A program made the position numbers and the translations under genes. Of a stretch of 64,000 bases of DNA, positions 21,334 to 32,219 are shown one piece after another. Every line of letters begins with the position of its first letter. Within the stretch, counting starts at the first letter, position 1. Where the stretch lies: positions 186,001 to 250,000 of the forward strand of contig CAMCYF010000001.1 of NCBI GenBank assembly GCA_945883825.1. Direction: 5' to 3'. The DNA comes from Chitinophaga pinensis. Its GTDB lineage: Bacteria; Bacteroidota; Bacteroidia; Flavobacteriales_D; Crocinitomicaceae. The notes beneath the pieces are model-generated. The model was not told the DNA's origin. It did not search any database and was given only the letters and a program-made list of their open reading frames with translations.

Positions 21334-23676
21334 ATGAAAATTTACATTTCTCTATTTCTTGGATTATTATATTGTGCTGACTTTTGCTACTCGCAGTTAG
21401 ACTTAAAAGAAATCATGAAGGGGCCGGACTTTGTTGGACATCTACCTGAAAATCCTTACTGGTCATACGATGGAACAAAAATTTATTTTGATTACAGAGC
21501 GGAAAGTGATCGTGGTACTTCTTTGCATCAATTTGACCTTAAATCTAAGACGATTCAAAAGCTAGATTCAATAGCTAGGGTTCAAACAATTGCTTATGAT
21601 TTGAGTCAAGATGCTTACAATCTTTTGTATTTTGAAAGAGACAACACCCTTGCTTCAGTTGATAAGATGAATAAGCAAATTTCTTTGTGTTATCAGGGAA
21701 TGCAAGATATTCAGAATATACAGCGATTAAATGATGAAAATAAACTTGTTTTTGAGCAAGGGATTAATCTCTTTGAATGGCAGAATAAGGATGGAAAATC
21801 ATCAATGCGGCAATTAACAAATTTCATCTTGGGAGAAAAAAAAGATGAGAAAATAGATTCTAACTTTTTATTCAAGCAACAGGAAGAGTTATTTGAGTTT
21901 TTTAAAGATAAAGATAAAAATAAGGCGTGGAAAAAAACTCAGGGAGAATTTCAGTTGTTTCCTCGACCGCACTTAAATTATTTAGGGCTTTCTACGTTAT
22001 CAAGTGTTCAGATAAATCCAAGTGGAAAATTTGTTGCTTTAATTATGCGTAGTGAAGAACTTGAAAAAGAAACTTTAGTTCCTGAATTTATAACACGTGA
22101 TGGAAAGGTTAAAACATCAAATGCTCGTGCTAAAGTTAGTAAAAATGAGCCCAATCAACGCATATATATTCTGTCTTTAAACTCAGCAGATTCATTGGTA
22201 TCAATAGATTTATCTGGATTGACAGATATTCGAAAAAAACCAAGTTATATGGACACATTGACTTCCTCACGCTATGAAAAAGATAGGAATTTGTTTATTC
22301 ACCCATTGAAATTCTCCAAAACGAGTAATTTGGCTTTGTGTGATATTCGCAGTGCTGACAATAAGGATCGTTGGATTGTATTAGTTGATTTAGAAAAATT
22401 AACTACTAAGGAATTGAATCATCAACATGATGAAGCATGGATTGGTGGTCCAGGAATATCTTCTTGGAATGAAGAAGTTGCTGTTATAGATTGGTTGGAA
22501 GACGGAAAGTCATTTTATTTTCAATCAGAAGAAACAGGGTATTCTCATCTTTATTCTTTTGATATAGAAACAGGAACTAAAAAAGCAATAAGTTCTGGGG
22601 ATTTTGAAATACACCAAGTACAACTTTCAAAAGATAAAAAGCGCTTTTTTATTACAGCAAACAAATCTCATCCTGGAAACCGAGATTTTTATCATTTGGA
22701 TATCAAAAGTTTAGCTTGGACAACAATTCTTAATGCAGATGGATTTCACGATGTTCAAGTTTCGCCTGATGAAAAATCTTTATTGATTCGTTATTCTAAT
22801 TCAAATACTCCGTGGGAATTATACCTTGCAAGTAATTCTCCAAATACTAAAATGACCCAAATAACGCATTCTGTTTCCTCAAAATTCCAGTCTTATTCAT
22901 GGCGGAAACCTCCTGTTATTCAATTCAAAGCAAGTGACGGTATTTCTGTAGCAGCTCGAATTTATGATCCAAAGACAGAAATTAAAAATGGCTCGGCTGT
23001 ATTATTTGTTCATGGTGCCGGTTATTTACAAAATGCTCATAACTATTGGAGTAATTATTACAGAGAATATATGTTTCACAACTTACTCTGCGATCTAGGG
23101 TTTACTGTTTTAGACGTTGATTACCGAGCGAGTGAAGGCTATGGGCGAGATTATCGTACCGCAATTTATCGTTTTATGGGGGGCAGAGATTTAGAAGATT
23201 TCATTGACGCCAAAGATTTTTTGGTAAAACAGCATGGAATTGATTCTAATCGCGTGGGAATTTATGGAGGTTCTTATGGTGGATTTATAAGTTTAATGGG
23301 CTTACTCACAAAACCAAATGAATTTAACTGCGCTGCTGCTTTGCGTTCTGTTACGGACTGGGCGCATTATAACCACGAATACACTAGTAATATTCTTAAT
23401 TATCCAGAAACAGATCCAGATGCTTATCGCAAAAGTTCTCCTATTTATTTTGCTGAGAATTTAAGTAAACCTCTCATAATGCTTCACGGAATGGTTGATG
23501 ATAACGTGCAGTTTCAAGATGTTGTTCGCTTAAGTCAGCGATTTATTGAGCTTGGGAAGAAAGATTGGGATTTGGCAGTTTATCCTGTTGAAGCACACGG
23601 TTTTAGAGAAGCATCTTCTTGGTATGATGAATACAGAAGAATATTTGAGTTGTTTGAAAAGAATTTAATAAAGTAA
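21334..23676 (+). CDS. S9 family prolyl oligopeptidase/DPP-like peptidase
   Basis: Propeller N-terminus; GIYGGSYGGFISLMGLLTKP nucleophile, HGMVDDNVQFQD, catalytic His EAHGF. Confidence 0.93.
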   Translation: MKIYISLFLGLLYCADFCYSQLDLKEIMKGPDFVGHLPENPYWSYDGTKIYFDYRAESDRGTSLHQFDLKSKTIQKLDSIARVQTIAYDLSQDAYNLLYFERDNTLASVDKMNKQISLCYQGMQDIQNIQRLNDENKLVFEQGINLFEWQNKDGKSSMRQLTNFILGEKKDEKIDSNFLFKQQEELFEFFKDKDKNKAWKKTQGEFQLFPRPHLNYLGLSTLSSVQINPSGKFVALIMRSEELEKETLVPEFITRDGKVKTSNARAKVSKNEPNQRIYILSLNSADSLVSIDLSGLTDIRKKPSYMDTLTSSRYEKDRNLFIHPLKFSKTSNLALCDIRSADNKDRWIVLVDLEKLTTKELNHQHDEAWIGGPGISSWNEEVAVIDWLEDGKSFYFQSEETGYSHLYSFDIETGTKKAISSGDFEIHQVQLSKDKKRFFITANKSHPGNRDFYHLDIKSLAWTTILNADGFHDVQVSPDEKSLLIRYSNSNTPWELYLASNSPNTKMTQITHSVSSKFQSYSWRKPPVIQFKASDGISVAARIYDPKTEIKNGSAVLFVHGAGYLQNAHNYWSNYYREYMFHNLLCDLGFTVLDVDYRASEGYGRDYRTAIYRFMGGRDLEDFIDAKDFLVKQHGIDSNRVGIYGGSYGGFISLMGLLTKPNEFNCAAALRSVTDWAHYNHEYTSNILNYPETDPDAYRKSSPIYFAENLSKPLIMLHGMVDDNVQFQDVVRLSQRFIELGKKDWDLAVYPVEAHGFREASSWYDEYRRIFELFEKNLIK

Positions 23677-23677
23677 A

Positions 23678-24118
23678 ATGTTAACTATTAGAGAATTAAC
23701 AGCTAAGCAAGAAATGATGGACAATATTGCAGTTCTTCATGCTATTTATCCCAGTTTAACTGTTGAAGAATACGATCGTGAGTTAGATCAAATGTTACCT
23801 CACAATTATGGTCAAGTTGCTGTCTTTGACGATGAAATTTGTATTGGTATTAGTGGATTCTGGATTGGAACAAAATTATGGTGCGGTAAATACTTGGAAT
23901 TAGACAATATTGTTGTTTTGGAGAAATACAGAAGTAAAGGCGTTGGTAAATTACTTTTTGACTTTCTTCACAAAAAAGCTGTGGATCATGATTGTACAAT
24001 GTTATCTTTAGATTCGTATACGCATAATTTTAAAGCACATAAATTCTTTTATAATCAAGGATTTAGTCCAAAAGGATTTCATTTTATTAATATATTAAAA
24101 CCTAATAAAGTCAGGTAA
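23678..24118 (+). CDS. GNAT family N-acetyltransferase
   Basis: LELDNIVVLEKYRSKGVGKLLFDFLHKKA; HKFFYNQGFSPKGFHF. Confidence 0.88.
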   Translation: MLTIRELTAKQEMMDNIAVLHAIYPSLTVEEYDRELDQMLPHNYGQVAVFDDEICIGISGFWIGTKLWCGKYLELDNIVVLEKYRSKGVGKLLFDFLHKKAVDHDCTMLSLDSYTHNFKAHKFFYNQGFSPKGFHFINILKPNKVR

Positions 24119-24171
24119 GCTCTAATGAATTTAAATGGAGACATCACTAACAACTATTTCATAAAATATAG

Positions 24172-25158
24172 ATGAAACTTATTTTAATATTATTTTTATT
24201 AATCCCGTATTTTTCTTTTACTCAACAAATCATAGAAGTTCAAAATAAAGCGGATTATCCCTTCTTACTTTCTTTACCAGATCAGGTTGTTTTAGATAGT
24301 ATGCCTCCGATTTTAATTTTTCTTCACGGCAGAAGCTTGTCCGGCAACAACTTAAATTTAGTTAGAAAATATGGTGTTATTGATGCAATCGAAAGCGGTC
24401 GTAAAATTCCTGCTATCGTTATTGCTCCGCAAGTGAATTCCGGAAGTTCTTGGGAACCATCAAAAATTTTAAGTGTATTGGAATATGTTCAAGAATATTA
24501 TAAAACAGATACAAATAGAGTTTATGTAGCAGGGATGAGTCTAGGAGCTTATGGAACAACTTATTTTGCTGGAGCCTATCCTGAAAAAATCGCGGCGGCT
24601 GTAGCTCTTTGTGGTGGAGGTAATTTATCTGATGCTTGTAATCTAACAAAAACAAATATTTGGATTCAACATGGGAAACTCGATAAAGCAGTAAAACACA
24701 GTGAATCTGAAAAAATGTATGAAGCAATAAAAGCCTGTGATTCTGATGCAATTTGTTATTTCACTTCGTATCCAAATGCAGATCATGGTGATTTAGCATC
24801 TGAATTTTACCGCGATGAAATTTATGATTGGATGTTTCAATTTGCCTTAAATCAAGATTCAAAAAAAATGGATCAGTTGAAAATCGAATCGTCCAAAATA
24901 TTTTCAAAAAGTGGAGTAGATTATGGTATTGCATTGTATAAAACTATAAAATCAAACGCTAATGAAGATTTTGATGAAGAGTTAAATCTAACATCTTCAA
25001 TTATTAAAAACAATATGACTCTGACATATGTGGTAAAAAAGGGAGATACTTTATATCAAATAGCAAAAAAACATGCTACAACAGTAGAAGAAATTCAACT
25101 TTTAAATAAATTAAAAACAACAACGATTCAAATAAATCAGATTTTAAAAATAAAATAA
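24172..25158 (+). CDS. secreted predicted esterase with C-terminal LysM domain
   Basis: Signal peptide; YVAGMSLGAYGTTYFAGAYPEKIAAAVALCGGG; HADHG-like region NADHGD; C-terminal LTYVVKKGDTLYQIAKKHATTVEEIQLLNKLKTTTIQINQILKI LysM. Confidence 0.85.
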   Translation: MKLILILFLLIPYFSFTQQIIEVQNKADYPFLLSLPDQVVLDSMPPILIFLHGRSLSGNNLNLVRKYGVIDAIESGRKIPAIVIAPQVNSGSSWEPSKILSVLEYVQEYYKTDTNRVYVAGMSLGAYGTTYFAGAYPEKIAAAVALCGGGNLSDACNLTKTNIWIQHGKLDKAVKHSESEKMYEAIKACDSDAICYFTSYPNADHGDLASEFYRDEIYDWMFQFALNQDSKKMDQLKIESSKIFSKSGVDYGIALYKTIKSNANEDFDEELNLTSSIIKNNMTLTYVVKKGDTLYQIAKKHATTVEEIQLLNKLKTTTIQINQILKIK

Positions 25159-25163
25159 GTTTT

Positions 25164-26159
25164 TTACTGCTTTAGCGCTTTCATTTTTAAAATACTTCCA
25201 TTTACACTTGAGAAATAAATAAAGTCATCGTGCGCAACAATTGCAAAACAATTGTTTGTGGAAAGTTTATTCCAAGTTCCCCCATTGTTTTTTGAATAAT
25301 CTATACCATTTGTGCCACAGCAATAAGTTATTCCTCTGTAATAATAAACGCAAGAACGGTAACCATTTGCTTCTTGTTTGGGTTTCTTCCATGTTTTTCC
25401 ACCATTTTTAGTATAAAAACTAGTATTTTGTTTCTCGTTTGGCTGTGTGTAATCGCCACCAACAACAATTCCATTCTTTCCGTCAATCATAGCAAGTGAA
25501 TATGGGCCAGAAGATTCTGAAGATGGAAAGGGCAGGGGACTTATCGTCCAGGAAATTCCCTTATCTGAACTTCTAAAAAAGCGAGCTTGTTTGCCTCCGC
25601 TTACAAAAATGAACTCTCCATTACTAATTTTTACAGTGGTTCCACTTGCAGCAAAAGCAGCTTCTCCATCAATTGCAGGAATTTTTGTTAAACAGGATTT
25701 CCAACTTAATCCATTGTCCTCAGAATAAAACAAGGAGAAAAAACCATCAAATGGATCTCCCATAAGAAAGCCTAAGTTGTTTTCAAAATCCATTCCATCG
25801 AGAAATAGTGTTTTGTTAGAATCAGAAGAAGTGTAATAGGGCTCTTGCTTTAAAACTCCTTTACTGTCAATTTTAATTAATGAGGCGAAATCTCCAGTTT
25901 GCATTAAGGTAATTCCATTTTTATCGCAATGAATATCACGAATTTCAGGAAATAAGCGATTTAGGAAGTAAGGTTTTGCTATACTTGAATCGTTTAATGG
26001 ATAAACGAATAGCTGACCATTGTTTGTTCCTATATAAAGTTGTTTGTTGTAAATAGTAAGCGCACGAGAATGAATCGGATCTTTTGAATACTGAATTAGC
26101 TCAAATTCTTGTGAGAGAAGTAAAACTGGAAAAAGGAATATAAAAAGTAGGATTTTCAT
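25164..26159 (-). CDS. secreted BNR/YCF48-like beta-propeller protein
   Basis: Repeated SEDNGLSWKS, SSDKGISWTISPLPFP, TKNGGKTWKKPK, SKNNGGTWNKLST. Confidence 0.8.
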   Translation of the reverse strand: MKILLFIFLFPVLLLSQEFELIQYSKDPIHSRALTIYNKQLYIGTNNGQLFVYPLNDSSIAKPYFLNRLFPEIRDIHCDKNGITLMQTGDFASLIKIDSKGVLKQEPYYTSSDSNKTLFLDGMDFENNLGFLMGDPFDGFFSLFYSEDNGLSWKSCLTKIPAIDGEAAFAASGTTVKISNGEFIFVSGGKQARFFRSSDKGISWTISPLPFPSSESSGPYSLAMIDGKNGIVVGGDYTQPNEKQNTSFYTKNGGKTWKKPKQEANGYRSCVYYYRGITYCCGTNGIDYSKNNGGTWNKLSTNNCFAIVAHDDFIYFSSVNGSILKMKALKQ

Positions 26160-26164
26160 CTTAT

Positions 26165-27094
26165 TTATTTAGCCTGAGAACGGAATCGCTTTTCGAAATG
26201 CTCTTTTTGCTGTTCTTTTAAGATTTCTAAATTCTCTGGAATTTCTCGTTTCCAACGCTTGTGTGACCACAGCCAATGACTTGGATTAAGTAGAATATCT
26301 TTCTCTAAAAGAGTAGTGTAAGCACTCGTTAAATATCCGTAATCTAATGTTTTAGGTTTATCTGATAAAAGTTTTAGTTCAAGTGAATAATATCCTCTTT
26401 TTACTTTGTGGATTGTAAAGTAAACAACTGCTAAATCAAATTCATTTGCCATAAATTCAGTTCCAAATGAAACAGGTGTTTTTTGATTTAGGAAATCAGT
26501 CCAATAGCTTTTAGTTGAATCTCCCGGTGCTTGATCAGATAAAGTCAATACAGCAAAAGGTTTTTCAGTGTAATTCATCAATTCAGACTTATAGTTTTTA
26601 GCATGAATTACGCTCATTCCAAATCGGGATCTTCGTTCCATTAATTTTTTATCCCAAAATTGATTTGTAAGTGGCATACCAATTCCAAATGCTTTGTGCG
26701 GAATCAAAAAACTTTGAGCAGTAATCAACCATTCCCAATTATTAAAATGTCCAGAAACAAGTATTACATTTTTGTTTTTCTCGAATAAACCCTTCATTAT
26801 TTCGGGATTCTGAAGAATCATGCGTTTTTCAAGCTCCACTTTTGAGATACTTAAATTTTTCACGCCTTCAATAATAATATCTGCAAAATGCCTATAAAAA
26901 TCGCGTTTAAGTTTCGTTCTTTCAGATTTATCTAGTTCAGGAAAAGAACGAAGGATATTTTCTTCAATTACTTTTTTCCGATAAGGAATAAGCGTTATTA
27001 ATAGAATGTAAAGTAGATCACTTATGCGATAAAGTATGCATAAAGGCAAGTGCGAAAGAGGAGCTACAAATAAAAAATAGAACTGGCGTGCCAT
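26165..27094 (-). CDS. lysophospholipid/lipid A acyltransferase (LpxL/HtrB-like)
   Basis: NVILVSGHFNNWEW (HX4E-type), TLSDQAPGDSTKSYWTDFLNQKTPVSFGTEFMA, NPSHWLWSHKRWK. Confidence 0.88.
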   Translation of the reverse strand: MARQFYFLFVAPLSHLPLCILYRISDLLYILLITLIPYRKKVIEENILRSFPELDKSERTKLKRDFYRHFADIIIEGVKNLSISKVELEKRMILQNPEIMKGLFEKNKNVILVSGHFNNWEWLITAQSFLIPHKAFGIGMPLTNQFWDKKLMERRSRFGMSVIHAKNYKSELMNYTEKPFAVLTLSDQAPGDSTKSYWTDFLNQKTPVSFGTEFMANEFDLAVVYFTIHKVKRGYYSLELKLLSDKPKTLDYGYLTSAYTTLLEKDILLNPSHWLWSHKRWKREIPENLEILKEQQKEHFEKRFRSQAK

Positions 27095-28374
27095 TAGTTT
27101 TCATATTTTTTATTCCAAAGAGCTTGAATTTTTTTTGCTATTTCTTGCTCCTTGGCATTTGATCCAGCATTAAAAAAATTCATTCCTTTTAATTCTTCAG
27201 GTAAAAATTCTTGTGCTGCGAAATTACCCGGGAAATCATGGCTATAAAGGTAATCCTTACCGTAATTCAATTCTTTCATAAGCGCTGTTGGAGCATTTCT
27301 CAAGGGTAGGGGGACACCAAGATTTCCAGTTTCTTGAACTGCTTGCTGTGCTTTATTGAGTGCCATATACGCCGCATTTCCTTTTGGAGAAGCCGCTAAA
27401 TAAATGGTGCATTGCGCCAAAACTATTCTTGCTTCTGGCCATCCGATAGATTCTACTGCCTGAAAACACGCGTTCGCCATTAAAAGTCCATTTGGATTTG
27501 CAAGTCCAATGTCTTCCGAAGCAGAAATAAGCAAACGACGAGCAATAAATTTGGGGTCTTCACCTCCTTCAATCATTCGAGCAAGCCAATATATTGCAGC
27601 ATTTGGATCACTTCCACGAATTGACTTAATCAATGCAGAAACAATGTCGTAATGCTGTTCTCCATCTTTATCATAACGCGCCAAGCTTTGCTGTGCATTT
27701 TTCATGACAAGGTCGTTTGTTATTTCAATATCTTGCTCATTTTGAAATGTTCCAATAATAATTTCAAAAATATTGAGTAATCTTCTGGCATCTCCACCTG
27801 AAATACGAAGAAGCGCAGAAGTTTCAACTAAATTGATTTTTTTTAATGAAAAAGCTGAATCTTGTTGAATAGCATTCTTGAGAATTGCTAACAAATCACT
27901 TTTTGTATGTTCCACTAAACTATAGACTTGGCAGCGAGAGAGTAGGGCGGAGATCACCTCAAAAGATGGATTTTCTGTAGTTGCACCAATTAAAGTAAGC
28001 GTACCCTTTTCTACAGCACCTAACAATGAATCTTGCTGTGCTTTAGAAAAGCGATGGATTTCATCGATGAATAAAATTGTTCCTTTCGCTTGAAAAAGCC
28101 CGCCTTTATCAATATTGGAAATAATCTCTCGTACATCTTTAACGCCAGATGAGATAGCTGACAGGGTGTGAAATGGACGATTGAGGTGCTTGGCTATCAA
28201 GTGTGCCAATGTGGTTTTTCCAACGCCTGGAGGTCCCCACAATATCATTGAGGGAATCATTCCTGAATCCAATGCGCGTCGTAAGGATGCATCAGTTGAT
28301 AAAATATGCTCCTGCCCGATGTATTCATCTAAGGTTTTTGGTCGCATTCGTTCAGCAAGAGGAGCAGAAATCAT
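27094..28374 (-). CDS. rarA: replication-associated recombination protein RarA (AAA ATPase)
   Basis: [74 protein letters not shown]. Confidence 0.95.
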   Translation of the reverse strand: MISAPLAERMRPKTLDEYIGQEHILSTDASLRRALDSGMIPSMILWGPPGVGKTTLAHLIAKHLNRPFHTLSAISSGVKDVREIISNIDKGGLFQAKGTILFIDEIHRFSKAQQDSLLGAVEKGTLTLIGATTENPSFEVISALLSRCQVYSLVEHTKSDLLAILKNAIQQDSAFSLKKINLVETSALLRISGGDARRLLNIFEIIIGTFQNEQDIEITNDLVMKNAQQSLARYDKDGEQHYDIVSALIKSIRGSDPNAAIYWLARMIEGGEDPKFIARRLLISASEDIGLANPNGLLMANACFQAVESIGWPEARIVLAQCTIYLAASPKGNAAYMALNKAQQAVQETGNLGVPLPLRNAPTALMKELNYGKDYLYSHDFPGNFAAQEFLPEELKGMNFFNAGSNAKEQEIAKKIQALWNKKYEN

Positions 28375-28461
28375 CTTGTAAAGTTACATAAAACTTTAAT
28401 GAGTAGAATCCTTTAGATTAGTTTACAGAACGTGGTTCCGGTTATCTAAATAACCTAAATT

Positions 28462-30261
28462 TTAGTTTTTAACGACATTTATTTGAGAAGTCTGTCCATC
28501 ATTTGTCCTAATCTTCAACAAATACACACCAGATTCTAATGTTGATATATCTATCTCAGCTTTTTCATTTAAAAGTAGCTCGGTGCTATTTAGAACAATC
28601 TTCCCTGAGATGTCTGTAACGGTTAATGCAATTTTTCCGCTTGCTTTTAATGCGATTGTGACACTATTCATTGCAGGGTTAGGATAAGCAAGTATTTTTA
28701 CATTCGTTAGCTCATTAGCACTAGTAACTGGTTCCATCACTTTTATCCCTAAAGCATTCGGGATATCTAATCCAAAGCCATTGGTATAGTAAGCACCATC
28801 ATTTTCATTCGGGCAAATCGGCTGTAAATAGTAGTCAGTATTCCAGGTATAATTTGTGTTATCATGACCAAAATAAACATTCGTATTTACAGTTTGAACA
28901 CACGCTAAGTAACGATCATTATCTGTTAATACAATTGGTTCGTTAAATGGTGCAAAAACAGTTTCGTAACCCAATTCACTTGGATAGTAATAGTATGCCT
29001 GTGCAACTTCTGTTAATGTTCCAAAGCCAAAGCTAGGATCATTTAAATCAACAAAAACATCTTCCCATTTGTAAAGATATACAGATATTTCTTCACCAGT
29101 CAACAATGAATCTCCAGGAACAGCAGTACCTTTCACCGCTGCAAAATACAATCCTTCAACAGCCAATCTACTTGCATTTGGATCACTTATTACAGAACAA
29201 ATAGAATACGTTTGATTGTTGGTGCTTGGTCGATAGAATATTTTTGCATTTGGTAAGCCATTTGCAGTATCTACTTTTGCAGCTGAGTAAATCGAATCGC
29301 TTATTGTAAAACTATAAGAAATCGAATTATCTGAAGCGTATTCATCAACTATATTCGTCATATTTAGATCCATCATACTTGCAGTATATGTCAAAGTGTA
29401 AGTTCCTACAGGATAGGTTGACAAAGAAAAATCTGCTAAAGTAAAATTTTCGCCTGGAGCAACATCAATACTGTCATTTATGTCAATGTACATAGCTGAT
29501 ACACTGTTGTCGTAAACAAGATTTCCAGCTGGATTTGTAACTGTAGCTCTTAGAGAAATATTTCCTTGTGGTAGATTGCCTGGATTATATATTCGTGCTC
29601 CTAAATCGAAATTAAATTCCGTTTCATTTTGTGCAAGTAAGGTGGGAAAAAATCCTTTCTTTGGTATTAATGCAGCCTCTGTTCTAAGAGCTAGATCATT
29701 GGCAAATAAGCCTGTTTTGTTTCCTAAGAACATGGTTACAGGTCCGTTTTGCATTTCAGCGCGTAAGATTTCACCATCATTAAAATTCAGTAAAACTACA
29801 GGAATAGTAACGCTTGGGGCTACAGTTAAACCGCCAGTTCCGATATCTGCACCAGCGGATGGACGATTTACAATAAGAACAGCAATTGCACCTGCATTTT
29901 GTGCTATCAAAGCTTTTTCAGACATATAGCAAATTGTTGATGCTGTGCCACCGTCATATCGGTATACTACTGCAATTTTGCCTGAAAGATTATTTATCAA
30001 AGTCCCACAACCATAATTTGCTAATGGAACTCCAGAAATAATACTATTTCCAATACTGCCGTCATCAACTAACATAAGTGTGTCTTGTACATAGGTTCCA
30101 GGGATATTGAAGTCTGGACTTCCCCAAGTGTTTGCAGGAGTTCCCCAAGAAAATGCATAGTTTCCAGCGATGGATGCCGGAGAAACACCAGAACAGACAA
30201 CCTGTCCTTTTACAAATTGAATGGAAGATAGAAGAATAAATAATGAGTAAAAATACTTCAT
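28462..30261 (-). CDS. T9SS type A sorting domain protein with PA-like domain
   Basis: Signal peptide; PA-like IAVVYRYDGGTASTICYMSEKALIAQNAGAIAVLIVN; C-terminal ILAYPNPAMNSVTIALKASGKIALTVTDISGKIV...LESGVYLLKIRTNDGQTSQINVVKN. Confidence 0.88.
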   Translation of the reverse strand: MKYFYSLFILLSSIQFVKGQVVCSGVSPASIAGNYAFSWGTPANTWGSPDFNIPGTYVQDTLMLVDDGSIGNSIISGVPLANYGCGTLINNLSGKIAVVYRYDGGTASTICYMSEKALIAQNAGAIAVLIVNRPSAGADIGTGGLTVAPSVTIPVVLLNFNDGEILRAEMQNGPVTMFLGNKTGLFANDLALRTEAALIPKKGFFPTLLAQNETEFNFDLGARIYNPGNLPQGNISLRATVTNPAGNLVYDNSVSAMYIDINDSIDVAPGENFTLADFSLSTYPVGTYTLTYTASMMDLNMTNIVDEYASDNSISYSFTISDSIYSAAKVDTANGLPNAKIFYRPSTNNQTYSICSVISDPNASRLAVEGLYFAAVKGTAVPGDSLLTGEEISVYLYKWEDVFVDLNDPSFGFGTLTEVAQAYYYYPSELGYETVFAPFNEPIVLTDNDRYLACVQTVNTNVYFGHDNTNYTWNTDYYLQPICPNENDGAYYTNGFGLDIPNALGIKVMEPVTSANELTNVKILAYPNPAMNSVTIALKASGKIALTVTDISGKIVLNSTELLLNEKAEIDISTLESGVYLLKIRTNDGQTSQINVVKN

Positions 30262-30382
30262 AAGAATTTGAATTAATTAAGGATTAAAATTACGAAAAAA
30301 ACTTAAGCTATAAAACCAAGAGAATTTTATCTACTCTTTTAAGTTAAACTAGAATAGATCTATTTTGATTGAATATTAATCA

Positions 30383-30390
30383 TATATTTG
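30383..30390 (+). promoter_or_regulatory. Bacteroidota-type -7 box (TATATTTG) upstream of umuDC
   Basis: TAnnTTTG 26 nt before the umuD ATG; -33 spacing not ideal. Confidence 0.45.
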
Positions 30391-30416
30391 CGTAATAAAT
30401 AATCAAAACAAGTTTT

Positions 30417-30878
30417 ATGACGCACGACAATTCATATAGTCCATTATTTGTAAGAATAAAAGGTCGTATGGAAGAGCAATCAATTCAGATGCCCTTTATT
30501 TTTCCTCCGATAAGTGCAGGGTTTCCTTCTCCAGCATTAGATTTTATGGATAAGGGCATTGACTTAAATAAAATCCTGATAAAGAATGTTTCAGCAACAT
30601 TTTTAGGTCAGGTAGCAGGGAATTCTATGATGAAAATTGGAATCTCAGATGGAGATTACATCATTATCGACAAGAGTTTAACACCTTTAAGCAATGACAT
30701 TGTTGTGTGTGTCTTGGATGGAGAATTTACGCTAAAAAGAATTCAACTTGAAAAGGAATACTGCTTGTTACATCCTGAAAATGATGCATATAAAACGATA
30801 AAAGTTACCAAAGACAATGAATTTTCCATTTGGGGAGTTGTAATCCATGCCATAAAAAATTTCAAATGTACGCGCTGA
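30417..30878 (+). CDS. umuD: UmuD-like S24 family peptidase (translesion repair)
   Basis: GFPSPALDFMDKGIDLNKILIKN, VAGNSMMKIGISDGDYIIIDKS, VVCVLDGEFTLKRI. Confidence 0.92.
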   Translation: MTHDNSYSPLFVRIKGRMEEQSIQMPFIFPPISAGFPSPALDFMDKGIDLNKILIKNVSATFLGQVAGNSMMKIGISDGDYIIIDKSLTPLSNDIVVCVLDGEFTLKRIQLEKEYCLLHPENDAYKTIKVTKDNEFSIWGVVIHAIKNFKCTR

Positions 30879-32125
30879 TAGATTGCAATAATTTTTATGC
30901 TTCCTGCGAGCGTTTATTTATGCCCAAGCTTATCGGGAAGCCAATTGTCGTTTTATCCAACAACGATGGTTGTGTTATCGCTAGAAGCAATGAGGCAAAG
31001 CAACTTGGAATTCCAATGGGAGCCGCAGCATTTGAGTACGAGAAATTCTTTATAGAAAATAGTGTTTCTGTCTTTTCTGCAAACTTTGCATTGTATGGTG
31101 ATATGAGTAATCGGGTTATGTCGATCTTGCATGAATTTAGTCCTGAGTGCGAAGTGTATAGCATAGATGAAGCATTTCTCAAATTATCGGGTTTCCAATT
31201 GTCTAATTTAAAGGAATTTGGTGCAGCAATTTATAAGAGCGTAGTAAGTAGTACAGGTATTCCAATAAGTATTGGTATTGCTCCAACAAAAGCGCTTGCT
31301 AAAGTGGCAAATAGAATTGCTAAAAAATACCCTGGTCAAACAGAAAACTGCTATTACATCGAAAATGAAGCACAAAGAATAAAAGCTCTAAAATGGCTAC
31401 AAGTTGAAGATGTTTGGGGTATCGGAAGAAGGCATTCTTTTAGATTGAAGAATTTAGGAGTAAAAACGGCCTATGACTTTACGCAGATGAACGATAAATG
31501 GGTTGCGAAAAACATGTCCATTATTGGTTTAAGATTAAAAAGAGATTTAGAGGGAATTCCTACATTGGGAATCGAAGATATACAAATCAAAAAGAATATT
31601 GCTACTACGCGCTCATTTGAAAGAAATATCACTAAGTATTCCGAAGTAGAAGAACGCATAATCACATTTTCAGTTTTGTGTGCGGAAAAATTAAGAGCTC
31701 AAAAATCATCTTGCACCTCATTAATCGTATTTATTCAGACAAATTTTCACCGGCAAGATTTAGAGCAGTATCGAAAAAGCGTTACGCTAAAACTGCCTTT
31801 CCCTACAAATTCTAGTATAGAAATCTCCAAGTTTGCCTGTGAGGGATTAAAAATAATCTTCAAAGAAGGAATAAGCTATAAAAAAGCTGGCGTAATTATT
31901 ATGGATTTCAAGCCAGAAGAACAGCTACAGTTGTCTTTATTTGAGAATAGCAACCCGAAACATACTATCCTAATGAAAGTCATGGATCAATTAAATGCAG
32001 CATTTGGTAGGCAAAAGGTAAAGCTAGCAAGTCAAGATTTGAAAAGGGTTTGGAAAATGAAGCAAGAAATGCTCTCTCCACACTATACCACGAATATAAA
32101 GGATGTTATTAAAATCCAGGTTTGA
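30866..32125 (+). CDS. umuC: Y-family DNA polymerase UmuC
   Basis: MYALIDCNNFYASCERLFMPKLIGKPIVVLSNNDGCVIARSNEAK, YSIDEAFL; overlaps umuD by 13 nt. ORF-track start is 36 nt upstream. Confidence 0.95.
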   Translation: MYALIDCNNFYASCERLFMPKLIGKPIVVLSNNDGCVIARSNEAKQLGIPMGAAAFEYEKFFIENSVSVFSANFALYGDMSNRVMSILHEFSPECEVYSIDEAFLKLSGFQLSNLKEFGAAIYKSVVSSTGIPISIGIAPTKALAKVANRIAKKYPGQTENCYYIENEAQRIKALKWLQVEDVWGIGRRHSFRLKNLGVKTAYDFTQMNDKWVAKNMSIIGLRLKRDLEGIPTLGIEDIQIKKNIATTRSFERNITKYSEVEERIITFSVLCAEKLRAQKSSCTSLIVFIQTNFHRQDLEQYRKSVTLKLPFPTNSSIEISKFACEGLKIIFKEGISYKKAGVIIMDFKPEEQLQLSLFENSNPKHTILMKVMDQLNAAFGRQKVKLASQDLKRVWKMKQEMLSPHYTTNIKDVIKIQV

Positions 32126-32144
32126 CGAGATAGAGGGAGATGAA

Positions 32145-32172
32145 CAAAAAAAAAGCACCCCTAAGGATGCTC
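32145..32172 (-). terminator. Minus-strand terminator left over after a truncated T9SS gene
   Basis: Minus-strand AGCATCC-TTAG-GGGTGCT-TTTTTTTTT. Confidence 0.6.
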
Positions 32173-32219
32173 TGTATAAAATTAATTTTTTATTCCTTCA
32201 CAATCTTTAGTACTTCTTG
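32166..32219. repeat. 54-bp direct repeat copy 1 (T9SS gene 3'-end scar)
   Basis: GATGCTCTGTATAAAATTAATTTTTTATTCCTTCAyAATCTTTAGTACTTCTTG, one mismatch to 34501-34554. Confidence 0.9.

Noticed and set aside
30895-31182. 95-aa minus-strand ORF within umuC
   Set aside because: Shadow ORF of a strongly supported polymerase gene.
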